Positions 54,920 to 64,000 of a stretch of 64,000 bases of DNA are shown here, one piece after another. The notes below the pieces were generated by a model. That model saw only the letters and a list, made by a program, of their open reading frames with translations. It had not been told where the DNA came from and ran no database searches. Both the position numbers and the translations under genes were made by a program. The stretch covers positions 3,038,001 to 3,102,000 of the forward strand of contig CM066288.1 in the NCBI GenBank assembly GCA_033816765.1. The letters are read 5' to 3'. The DNA comes from Nothopassalora personata (taxonomy: Eukaryota; Ascomycota; Dothideomycetes; Mycosphaerellales; Mycosphaerellaceae). The number at the start of each line of letters is the position of its first letter. Positions within the stretch are counted from its first letter, which is position 1.

Positions 54920-56065
54920 CTATATGCCCGATACGCCCAGATTCACCTCCTTCTGCGCAGCATCAACAGTGACCCTTTTCCTTCCCGCAGTGACCAGAGC
55001 AGCAATCACACCCGACACCATACACACCAGCGCAAGCACAGACAGCGAAATGATGATAACTCTGCGCCGATGCCGACGATGAAGCCTCTTTTGCCACGCC
55101 TTGCTCTTGGCAGTAATCTTGACTGTAGTTCTTGGAGCGGTGTCATCACCGGGGATCGCCGCGCCTGGGGACGGAAAGCCTCTGATGACCATCTTCTCGA
55201 CGTCGGTAAGCCCTTTAGATGCTGTAATGGGGATGGCATTCGCTCCAGTGGCTGGACCATGTGGGGGCTTGATATTGGCCTTCTCGAAATCACCTGAAGG
55301 GGAAGCCGGCGAGGCATCTGATGGGAGACCTGCCCGGCGATCATGCGGATGAGCTTGATACGTAGCATTGACATGCACAGGCTCATGTGCGTTGTGACCA
55401 GGCCGTTGTGCTATCCCAGGCGCATGTCGCTCTGCGTGTTCGGCTTCGGTATGTGCGTCGATGATGCTGCTGATGGCGGAGCTTGTGACAGTTGGGGTGT
55501 AGACTGGGAAAGCTGGATTGACCGTAGACTCTTCGCGGTATGTCGGATAGCTTGGAGTGACGAAGTGTACACCTCGTGGTAATGTGATACCTAGGCCGAT
55601 TGGAGAAGGACCGCGTATTGGCTGCGGATCAGACGGCCGTGATACTTGAGCATGCGTAGCGCTCGGCTCATTCGCGAATGGTGCGCTTGATCCCACATAC
55701 TCTGAGACCGGAGGCTGCGCGACGACCCATCCTTTCATGCCATCTCTCCAATATGCGTCCTCTTCTGCTTCTGGCAAGACAGGCATTGGCTGTTCTTGAC
55801 GAGGAGGTGACCGAAGAGCATCGTCAGGCCGATCGAAAGGAGACACGACGTCCATTGTCGCATGTACGCTGGCTCGAAGGTCAAAGGCCGGTGGCACAGC
55901 GGCTCCTCCTCGCCCACGCCTGTTGCTGAATGTGGACAGATGCTGATGCCAGTGACGAGATTTCTCGCCTTTGCCCGAGTCGCGTAACAGCAGTCCAGTG
56001 GGGGGCCGTGTTGGTAGCTCCATGGTTGAAGCAGAGCTGGTAGTGACCCAACTCTCATGCGACAT
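54920..56065 (-). CDS. Single-pass membrane protein with long Pro/Ser-rich cytosolic part
   Basis: 381 residues, intronless. Residues 1-330 are low-complexity, rich in Pro, Ser, Ala and His, with no recognised domain (PTRPPTGLLLRDSGKGEKSR, IGLGITLPRGVHFVTPSYPT). A strongly basic stretch (KSKAWQKRLHRRHRRRV, about 319-335) precedes one hydrophobic helix at about 336-360 (VIIISLSVLALVCMVSGVIA). A short tail ends in KEVNLGVSGI. There is no signal peptide, so it is probably anchored with the basic N-terminal part in the cytosol. Similar one-helix proteins of unknown role are common in fungi. Confidence 0.75.
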   Translation of the reverse strand: MSHESWVTTSSASTMELPTRPPTGLLLRDSGKGEKSRHWHQHLSTFSNRRGRGGAAVPPAFDLRASVHATMDVVSPFDRPDDALRSPPRQEQPMPVLPEAEEDAYWRDGMKGWVVAQPPVSEYVGSSAPFANEPSATHAQVSRPSDPQPIRGPSPIGLGITLPRGVHFVTPSYPTYREESTVNPAFPVYTPTVTSSAISSIIDAHTEAEHAERHAPGIAQRPGHNAHEPVHVNATYQAHPHDRRAGLPSDASPASPSGDFEKANIKPPHGPATGANAIPITASKGLTDVEKMVIRGFPSPGAAIPGDDTAPRTTVKITAKSKAWQKRLHRRHRRRVIIISLSVLALVCMVSGVIAALVTAGRKRVTVDAAQKEVNLGVSGI

Positions 56066-56535
56066 GATGACGGATGCTTTTGCTTGGTGTTCGTCAAATT
56101 ATGTCACAACAGGTGTGTGCTTTGACCGATGAATGAAGTCGGAGGAATAATCTAGTTATTATGGATAGAAACAGCAAATTGCCACGCCGCAGGTGAATGA
56201 AACACATTGCCAAGACATGTCTGTGGATGAATGAGACTTACGTCGATGTTTCTATGCATTGAGCCATGGTCATCAATCTTTCAACCGAGCGATGCAAGAC
56301 AGTGATGAGTAGGTGAGACAACAGTGGACACAGCATGTCGCAAAATATGGCGGTTTGGCGGTCTCGCCATCAAGGACTGCCGGGTGGCCGCAGATCGCTC
56401 TTTGATATCTTCAAGACCCACGTAGATGTTCCAATATGGCATGAACAAGAGCAGTCTAACGCCAGGCGTTGGACAGAATTGCCGGTCCAGACGCGCCTGA
56501 TTGCTGGTCTATGCTGCATGGTTCTGACAGGACAC
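56066..56535. other. Intergenic, nothing supportable
   Basis: Lies between two minus-strand genes and contains the promoter of the membrane-protein gene. Confidence 0.5.
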
Positions 56536-57282
56536 TCATATCGACGCCTGAGCTCGACTCCACTGCTCGTCGTCCGCTCGTACATTTGTCTTCAGGAACT
56601 CAACAATTCGTGCTTGGTCCTGATCCGACTTCGGTATGTCATGGCCACCCTCATGTAATAGCACATCGGGGTCATTGCAAACACGAATGAAAGCCTCGCT
56701 GCGCTCACTGCGAACAAGTGCATCTTGCTTCCCAATCACATGCAGCATAGGCATATCTATCCCTGGCTCGTAGAGTCCATCGTACTGAGGGAAGCGGGCC
56801 CTAAATCCAGAGAATATCACGCCGGCCATTGGAGGGGAGAGTTTGGCAGGGAGGCGTTTCCGCAGAGGATGATTGGACAACTTGTCCTGCATGAGAGCAC
56901 ATAGCATTCCGGCGAAGCAAGCACCCTGCGAAAAGCCCCAGACAGCATGTATAGGGCCGTGCTCTTCGATGTAGCTGGTAATGAAGTCCAGGGACTTTTC
57001 CAGACCGTAGAAGCCACCAGTCTCCTTGTTATTCCAATTTCCCTCCCGAGCGAACCACCAGGCGCGATGGCCGGAAGAGCTCAGACCGTTGACAAGGTCT
57101 GACCAGGCTTGATTCGCAGGTTTGTCCAGATCCATCTGCTCCGCGTCCACAACATGCGGTCCATCGGGGAAGAGAAAATCGTACTGCGGCAGGCCTTGGG
57201 TGATGCGGCGCACCTGATGTGCGTGCACATGGCCATTTGATGTGAAGCCATGCAGACACAGCACGCGTAGGTTGCTCGTCAT
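56536..57282 (-). CDS. FSH1-family serine hydrolase
   Basis: 248 residues, intronless. The alpha/beta hydrolase of the FSH1 type starts LRVLCLHGFTSNGHVHAHQV, where HGF gives the oxyanion hole. The nucleophile elbow is GFSQG with Ser118, Asp187 lies in GKQDALV and His214 in EGGHDIP, so the full triad is present. The FSH1 hallmarks FLFPDGPH and WWFAREG are also present. Length is normal (about 220-280). Such enzymes are cytosolic esterases or, in clusters, off-loading hydrolases; no biosynthetic cluster is seen here. The 268-bp gap to the divergent MFS transporter may hold a shared promoter, which would suggest but not prove joint function. Confidence 0.9.
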   Translation of the reverse strand: MTSNLRVLCLHGFTSNGHVHAHQVRRITQGLPQYDFLFPDGPHVVDAEQMDLDKPANQAWSDLVNGLSSSGHRAWWFAREGNWNNKETGGFYGLEKSLDFITSYIEEHGPIHAVWGFSQGACFAGMLCALMQDKLSNHPLRKRLPAKLSPPMAGVIFSGFRARFPQYDGLYEPGIDMPMLHVIGKQDALVRSERSEAFIRVCNDPDVLLHEGGHDIPKSDQDQARIVEFLKTNVRADDEQWSRAQASI

Positions 57283-57550
57283 GGTTGGATGAGAGTAAGC
57301 ATGTGGTGTACTGTATGTTCATACGACGTCCTTGAACGTGGCAGGCATCTTGGATGTGTCATGCCGTAGATCAGCCGATTCGTTCCTTTTGCTTCATCAA
57401 CGCCGATATCCGGCGGCGTTGCCAGCTCTACGTACCTCGGTGGGTCACATCGTGCAGCAGAATGACTGAAATGAATTGCTTTTCGTCGCTGTTGACCGAT
57501 TGTTCTGCTGTAGGTAAGGCTGGCGAGTGATACGACGCGACTGCGACGAG

Positions 57551-59263
57551 ATGACCATGAAGAACGAGGAGCGGCGGCCACTGCTTGGTGAGCAGACTGG
57601 TCAAGATTTCGCAGGAACAGCACAAGGTAACAACGAGAAGACTTCAAGATGGAGCAGCATACTCCCAAAAATTGAGGTCACCGACCCTCGCTTTCGGTTT
57701 CTGCCACTCGTTGGATGTCTCACGGTTCTGGTCAATGAGGGAGAGTACTTCTTCAAGCAGATTGGCTATTTCAGGGCTATCGAAGCGTTGTATTGCATAG
57801 AATACTATGGCGTCCACGATCCAGCTGTGGCCCATCTGGGCAAAGGCATTCCTGAGAACATGTGCAAGCTCGATTCGATCCAGAAGAAAGTGGCAACTGC
57901 GAACGGCATCGTTATGCTTGTCCGCATGACATCGGCGTTCATAGGGACTATGATCGTTGGATATCTTGCTGACAAGTATGGACGCCGTTTGGCATTGATC
58001 TTGCATAAGGTTGGAACTATCATCTACACATTGGTTGTGACTTCGACATGTATGAGAGATTGGCCCTACTGTCTCCCAAGTTTGCATGCTGACATTGGCA
58101 GATCTTGGTTATCCTTACGTCCCAATATGGGTCAGTTTCTGTGGCGGTCTGGGAGGCCTCATCGGTGCCAACTTCGATCTGAATCTGGCTGTTCTCCTAG
58201 CAGCTTATAATGATGCTTTGAGCTCGAGCACCCAAGTTGCTACCTACTTCTTCATCACCACCTCGATGCAGTATGTCGGCCAGGTCTTCTTTCCTCTTCT
58301 TGCAGGGAAGGCGATAAACCTGGATGGCCAGGGAGGTACCTCGGAAGTGTCGCTATTCATCTCTTTGGGTATGGCTGTCGCTGGACTCGTGATGTCGGTG
58401 CTTTTCTTTCCGGAGACCATGAAGAAGGCAGAGCGGATCGGTGGCACAGAATCCGATGCGGCTGGTGAACCCTCCAAGCAAAGAGGAGTCAGAGCCATTG
58501 TGACTGCCAAGGTGAAGTCGCTGTGTCAAAGCTTCCAGCAAAGCGTGCAGGGCATTGGAGCAACGAACGTGGTATTGCTGATCGTCGCCATGTTTCTCGC
58601 GACGACAGCGATCAAGGCAGTCGACTGGCTTGGTTTGATTCAGTACCCAGTCATCAAGTTCGGGTGGAAGTACAATCAGGTATGTTGTGCATTATTCTGA
58701 TAACGAGCCATACTTGGTGAGCTGACGGTTCTCATTAGTCGACCTTCGCGATGGCAATACAAGCCGTGGTCTACATTTTCACTTACTTCGTCCTGCTCCC
58801 GACCTACAACAAGATCGGCGCACGCTACGGCTTCTCCCCCTCCTCGACTTCACTGCTGATCATGTTGATGTCAGTGACACTCCTGATAGCCGGATCAATC
58901 TTCCTCGGACTTTCTGCGACAGCGCCACACTTCATCGCGGCAACTTGCATCTACACCTTGGGCGCTGGAATGCCAGCAGTCATGCAGGCCTACATCGCCA
59001 ACTTGGTCCAGAAGAGCTCTCTCGGGCGGCTTCTGGCTATCGTGTCACTGTTCCAAGTGGGAGGCAAGATTGCTGCCAGTGCATTGGGGCCGGTCATCAT
59101 CAATGCCGGCATCGATTCTGGAAATGAGCATCTGAAGGGAGCCATCTTCTTCTTCGCGGCCATTGTGTTTGCATTCTCAGCATCGGCTCTGGGAGTGGTG
59201 GCGCTAAGAGCTGGCGTGGCGAAAGATCGGGTCGGAGATGCGAGTATAGTTGGCGATGCGTAG
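57551..59263 (+). CDS. Major facilitator superfamily transporter
   Basis: Three exons, 57551-58049, 58102-58679 and 58739-59263; introns 52 bp (GTATGA...GGCAG) and 59 bp (GTATGT...ATTAG); 533 residues. An N-terminal cytosolic segment (ERRPLLGEQTGQD, a dileucine-like acidic motif) precedes about 12 hydrophobic segments. The MFS loop 2-3 motif appears as GYLADKYGRRLALI. A central charged loop (ETMKKAERIGGTESDAAGEP) separates the two halves. The first six helices include FRFLPLVGCLTVLV and ANGIVMLVRMTSAF. The substrate cannot be told from sequence; the closest general type is the fungal proton-coupled multidrug or metabolite exporter group. Divergent from the FSH1 hydrolase gene. Confidence 0.88.
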
Positions 59264-59574
59264 CAAGTCCGTAGCATAATGTAGAGTGGGGGGGGGGGAG
59301 TTCATGAGCGACACCATACCAGCCTCCATACGATACCATCAATATTTGACGGGTGATCCCTGCTCATTGCCTGAGCAGTGACGTGCAGTCGGCGTGTTCA
59401 TGCGCCCAACTTTGATTGGTCACCAGCTGCACGAGCTCTCACGGCGGGGGCCGAGGTCTGGTACAGACATGCAAAGCTTGCGTCCTGTGTTGCCGTGCCA
59501 TTGCGTGAACCTCGTCCTCAGCAAACGACAGCACTCGCACTGTACATAGCATCTTATTGCGAAGAGCTGTCACG
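59264..59574. other. Intergenic, VTC promoter region with a G run
   Basis: A run of about 12 Gs near 59288 lies just after the MFS gene. No gene. Confidence 0.6.
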
Positions 59575-62157
59575 ATGAGGTACGGACGCACGCTCGAGCT
59601 GTCGCGCTACACGCCGTGGGCAGACAACTACATCGACTACGCTAAGCTTAAGAAGCTATTGCGCGAGGACGATTCCGTTCCGAGCTCGCCGACCGCCGAA
59701 ACAACTCCCAGCAAGAACGAGAAGTGGACGGACGAGGATGAGAGCAGATTCGTGGACGAGCTGGTCAACGTGCAGCTGGAGAAGGTGCACGAGTTCCACA
59801 AGGACACATACGAGAAGCTGCGGGACCGGACGGCGAAATGCGAGGCGAAGCTCGATACTATAGCAGTCGCGGAGGCTGGCGATAACAACAACAACAGCAG
59901 CAGCAATGACCACGACAACGGCCAGGTCAATGGCGAGAACGATAGCAGCAGCAGTTACAACCAAGGCAAAGACTTCCCCTCAAACAACGGCAACGGCAAC
60001 GGCAACGGCGACGGCAAGAAGCCTGTGCCCAGCGAGGCCGAGAGGAAGAACATCCTGAACGAGGTCCTGTCTGCGCTCGACCAGATCACCCAGGAGACGA
60101 ACGAACTGGAGAAGTACAGCCGTATCAACTATGCCGGCTTCCTCAAGGCAGCGAAGAAGCACGATCGCAAGCGAGGTGGGTCCTACCGCGTGCGCCCATT
60201 GCTGCAGGTGCGGTTGTCTGCCTTGCCTTTCAACAAAGAAGACTATGGCCCTCTTCTCTTCCGCTTGAGTGCCATGTATAGTTTCGTGCGCACGCGGTTG
60301 GACGAGTCAGGCGACAAGCCAAAGGCAATGGAAGATCAGCAGGGCAAGGAAGAGTACACTAGCCACAAGTTCTGGGTGCATCCCGAGAACCTGCTCGAGG
60401 TCAAGACCTTGATCCTGCGCCATCTTCCCGTACTGGTCTACAACCCACAGACGTCCAAGGTCGCGGATGGTCACCAGCCAGACCCATCGATCACTAGTAT
60501 TTACTTTGACAACCCCGCTTTTGAGCTCTACTCCAACAAAGTTGACAAGAATGCTGGATCATCGCTTCGCCTGAGATGGTACGGTCAGTTGAATGCCAAG
60601 CCGCAGATCTGGATTGAGAAGAAGACCGTGAAAGGAGACAACACAAGCAGCGAGGATCGCTTTACCACCAAGGCCAAGTACGTCCAGGGTTACATCAACA
60701 ACGAGTACCACATGGAGAAGCAGATCCAGAAGCTTGAGAATCGTGCCGGTGCTGAGAGTAACGAAGCTAAGAGTTTCAAATCTTCAGTGGAAGAGATTCA
60801 AGCATTCATCAAGAAGTACGAGCTGCAGCCTGTGGTACGTGCAAACTACACGCGCACCGCTTTCCAGGTTCCCGGCGACGATCGCGTGCGCATCAGTCTT
60901 GACACCGACCTTGCTTTCATTCGCGAAGACGCTATCGACTCCGACCGTCCATGCAGGGACCCAGAAACTTGGCATCGCACCGACATTGACAACAGTGAGC
61001 TAGAGTACCCATTCTCATCAATCCGAAAGGGCGAGATCAGCCGCTTCCCATTCGCCCTTCTCGAAATCAAATTGCATAGTACGCCAGGTAAAAGGAGCGC
61101 GGAGTGGATCCAGGATCTGATGAACAGCCATCTGGTGAAGGGTTCTCCCAAGTTCAGCAAGTTCGTACATGGAGTTGCCCAGCTGTTCGAAGACTATGTC
61201 AACACTTTCCCGTTCTGGCTCAGTGAGATGGAAACCGACATTCGCCGAGACCCGCAACAGGCCTTTGAAGAGGAACAAGCCAAGGAGCAGAAGGCGCGAG
61301 ACGACGAATTTGCTGTGGGTAGCCTCCTGCGGACTTCATCGACGTTCTCGCCTTCACAGAAACCAGCTGGCATACTCTCACCTGTCGGGTCGCCGAACTT
61401 TCCGAGCACATATATCCAGCGCAGCCCGGCATCGCAACGAAAGGATGCTTCGCTCACGCCGAGGCAACAGCAGGCTACGGCGGAGCCGACTCAAATGCAG
61501 GAAACTGCAGGCGAAATTGACGATGATGACACCGGAACGCATATGCACAATACAGAGCTCAACAGCACTTCTGGTGGCTTGAAGTCTCTGTTCCCCACCT
61601 TCAGCACTTCAAAGTATGGCACATTCAAGCGCGGGAATAGGACAAAGCTTCCACCTGGCGTTGTCGAGCCCAAAAACTGGATCAAAGATCAAGGAACCAA
61701 CAAGGTCGAGGGCAAAGTGTGGCTCGCCAACCAGCGGACGTTTATCAAGTGGCAGCATGTCTCCATACTGTTGGCCTCGCTCTCTCTTGGTCTCTTCAAC
61801 GCCGCCGGCCCCAATAACACTGTGGGAAAGGTGCTCGGTATTGTGTATACTCTCATTGCGGTCTTCGCTGCGGCTTGGGGCTACTTTACGTACATGTGGC
61901 GGACGAATCTGATCCAAAGACGAAGCGGAACGGACTTCGACGCGGTTGCTGGTCCGGTCATTGTCTGCTGCGGTCTGATTGTGGCGCTTATACTCAACTT
62001 TGCATTTAAGGTGAGCAGGAAAATCTAAGCATGAGGAGAACAAATACTAACACACTCGTAGTACAAAGCTGTCATGCAAGAACGACGAGGTCAAGACGCC
62101 CACGCAGGAACCGGCATCAACCAGACTCAATTCTTGAGCGTGCATGGAGATTTATGA
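59575..62157 (+). CDS. SPX-VTC vacuolar transporter chaperone subunit, Vtc2/Vtc3-like
   Basis: Two exons, 59575-62010 and 62062-62157; the intron is 51 bp with GTGAGC donor, perfect TACTAAC branch and GTAG acceptor; 843 residues. The N-terminal SPX domain (1 to about 200) opens MRYGRTLELSRYTPWADNYI, closer to Vtc2/Vtc3 than to Vtc4, and has an inserted Asn/Ser/Gly-rich linker (about 104-150). The tunnel (TTM) domain follows (about 265-560) with SIYFDNPAFELYSNK, RLRWYGQL and IWIEKKTV. A C-terminal DUF202 with three membrane helices starts at VWLANQRTFIKWQHV (about 715). The complex makes and transports polyphosphate into the vacuole, with SPX sensing inositol pyrophosphates. Exon 2 gives the tail KAVMQERRGQDAHAG. 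Without it the protein would end early in an intron codon. Confidence 0.93.
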
Positions 62158-63203
62158 GATGCTCGATGAACATAATAGTGTGTACAACTAGTGGGCATGT
62201 ATTGATGCATCCAGGTCCATGAATAGGTGTATCTCGGAACACGATCGCGCGGGTACATTGCGACATAGCGACAGCGCGTTTAAAACAGTTCACATGCAGC
62301 CGCCACACTGGACTGGATTTTTCGCGGTCGGATGAATGGCCACATAAAGGAAGGTGGGTGTTTATGACAGTAGTTGGGCGATCAAGCGAGCCCGTTGTTT
62401 CGCGAGCTCGGCCGAGCCTCTGTCTACGTCCTGGCTACGTATGGAATAGATGGAGCCTTTCCGGAAATTCCGCAGCAACCCACTTCCTCCTCATTCGGCT
62501 TCTTCCACGGACGCCCTCTGGGCCAGGAGATGCAACAACACCACAGATGTGGCATCACCGTCAGCATCTCAGCATCAAACGGACGCCAGCACAATGAGTC
62601 TGTTGGTCAGAGATTCAACACTGTCCAAGCGAACGTTTCATGTTGCGTGCCAAAGCGAAGCCTCTGGCGCTTCGGTACCTCACGAGGTGCATCGAGAACA
62701 GCCGCTTGATTGTGTTCATTGTATTCCCGCATAACAAGTGTTTAGTGTATCAGATCTGTGCTACCTCTCCGCACCCAGGCATAAAGAGACCCACCTCGCT
62801 TCGACGGTGCCGCTCTCTCGAAACGTTTTACTCACGCCTACGACTTGCCTTTCATTTACGGCCATGCGACGAACGATTGGCGCGCAATATACGTGCAAGG
62901 TAATTCCATGCGCGGCAGTGGCGCGCTTGACTATACGTTGTCAGCGCTTCATCAATGGTTGGGGGGGATTGTTGGCATATACATAGGCCTTCTCTGCCCT
63001 GCGCTGGAACACTTCCTCTCAAGCCAGTCTTCCGTCTTTTGCTTGCTGTGCAGTGCACCTTTTGGTCTAGCACCATCTCACACTCGCTTTAGTATCCTGG
63101 TGATACTGTCCATTCATTGATTCTACCTTTCAAACACTTTGCACATACGCCGACAGAAGCGACCGCTGAATCTCGCTTTCGACTCCACGGACAAATCACA
63201 GCC
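62158..63203. other. Intergenic between VTC and LPMO genes
   Basis: Several short plus-strand frames (for example 62374-62709) have no recognisable domain. The last 150 bp are the likely promoter and 5' UTR of the LPMO gene. Confidence 0.5.
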
Positions 63204-64000
63204 ATGTCTATCCTCCGCACCACCGTAGGCCTTGCCTCTTTGGCGGCCTCAGTATCCGCCCACGGCTACGTCCAGGGAATCGTCGCCGATGGCACTTACT
63301 ACCAAGGCTACAGCCCAAGTTTCCAGTACCAACAGACACCACCGTCAGTGCCGGGATGGAGTGACCCGAAGAACTTGGGAAACGGCTACGTTGCACCTGA
63401 TGCCCTCGCAGACCCCGACATTATCTGCCATCTGTCTGCAACCCCAGGTACCGCGGCTGCCACTGTCGCCGCTGGTGGCAAGGTTGAGCTTCAGTGGACC
63501 ACTTGGTGAGTAAGGCCACAGCACACACGGCCGCGGCCGAGCTGTCAAGTCCTCCACTTGCCAAGCTGCCTCGAACAGCGACACCATCGCACGTCAACGA
63601 AGCCCCAAAGGGTGGTAATGGCAGAGACGTTGCTAGCTCGGCTGTGACAGCATGACTCTGTGCACTGTCGACGAATATCTACTAATTCCCCAATCATTGT
63701 AGGCCTGATTCGCACCACGGCCCAGTCCTCGACTATCTCGCACCAGTCTCTGCTGAGAACTGGTCCGACGTGGACAAGACCGCTCTCTCATTCGTCAAGA
63801 TCAGTGAAGGTGGCCTCATAGACGACTCTTCCGCTCCCGGTACTTGGGCCTCCGACCAGCTCATTTCCAACAACAACTCTTGGGTCGTAAACATTCCGAC
63901 GTCTGTCGCTCCAGGAAAGTACGTCCTCCGCCATGAGATCATTGCTCTCCATTCAGCTGGCCAAGAGGATGGTGCTCAGATGTACCCACAGTGCGTCAAC
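63204..64000 (+). CDS. AA9 lytic polysaccharide monooxygenase, 5' part
   Basis: Partial at the right edge. Exon 1 is 63204-63505, the intron 63506-63702 (197 bp, GTGAGT donor, CTACTAAT branch, TGTAG acceptor), and exon 2 runs to the edge. The signal peptide ([19 protein letters not shown]) ends just before [11 protein letters not shown], so His becomes the N-terminal residue of the mature enzyme, the first ligand of the copper histidine brace. The second His lies in [16 protein letters not shown], split over the intron. Cys in DIICHLS and the end QMYPQCVN fit AA9. The secreted enzyme cleaves cellulose or hemicellulose oxidatively. The axial Tyr is outside the window, so activity cannot be checked. 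Confidence 0.93.

Noticed and set aside
56536..59263. FSH1 hydrolase plus MFS transporter as a biosynthetic gene cluster
   Set aside because: No backbone synthase, oxidase or regulator nearby; the neighbours are housekeeping genes.
62374..62709. 111-codon plus-strand frame between VTC and LPMO genes
   Set aside because: No ATG at its start, overlapped by two other open frames and no recognisable sequence.

Overview
The window is from a filamentous ascomycete, most likely a Dothideomycete (Mycosphaerellales-like). Genes have 50-200 bp GT-AG introns with CTAAC/CTGAC branch sites. The gene set is fungal: a VTC polyphosphate-polymerase subunit, an AA9 LPMO, an FSH1 hydrolase, 2EXR F-box-like proteins and cyanase. 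The repeats carry heavy repeat-induced point mutation (RIP). The genus is inference.

Layout. (1) 1-2.7 kb: flanking host DNA with a partial minus-strand gene at the left edge and a broken plus-strand gene. (2) 2.7-39.9 kb: a nested block of LTR retrotransposons in which CpA/TpG is strongly depleted to TpA and nearly every ORF break is TAG or TAA, as expected from CAG, CAA or TGG. I define four families. E is a chromovirus: fragment 2711-4577, solo LTR 5248-5444, three-LTR array 11951-19093. B is Ty3/gypsy on the minus strand: B1 4578-11950, B2 from 19094 rightwards. D is Ty1/copia: 20526-28328, 5-bp TSD, nested in B2. C is a chromovirus: 32141-38996, 5-bp TSD. Small later insertions sit inside these: 192 bp in the E chromodomain, and an un-RIPped 765-bp piece with a 14-bp TSD in D. 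(3) 39.9-64 kb: gene-rich euchromatin.

Main result. The three gypsy families carry an additional gene on the strand opposite gag-pol, between the pol/chromodomain end and the 3' LTR. In E it is a two-exon gene of about 300 codons. Its 50-53 bp intron has canonical donor, branch site and acceptor at the same place in two diverged copies, and splicing joins the two conserved reading frames. In B and C it is a related protein with paired CxxC motifs, followed in C by a charged coiled-coil. RIP has broken all copies, but the underlying frames are readable.

Gene-rich part, in order: conserved fungal NTF2-like protein; secreted plant-type LRR protein; two 2EXR paralogues; cyanase (3 exons); lysine/glutamate-rich hypothetical protein followed by a 109-bp tandem duplication; broken DsbA-like gene; broken NMT1/THI5-like gene with a 20-G run; coiled-coil protein; single-pass membrane protein; FSH1 hydrolase divergent from an MFS transporter; VTC2/VTC3-like SPX protein; and the 5' part of an AA9 LPMO at the right edge. 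They are ordinary single-transcription-unit fungal genes; no biosynthetic cluster is evident.
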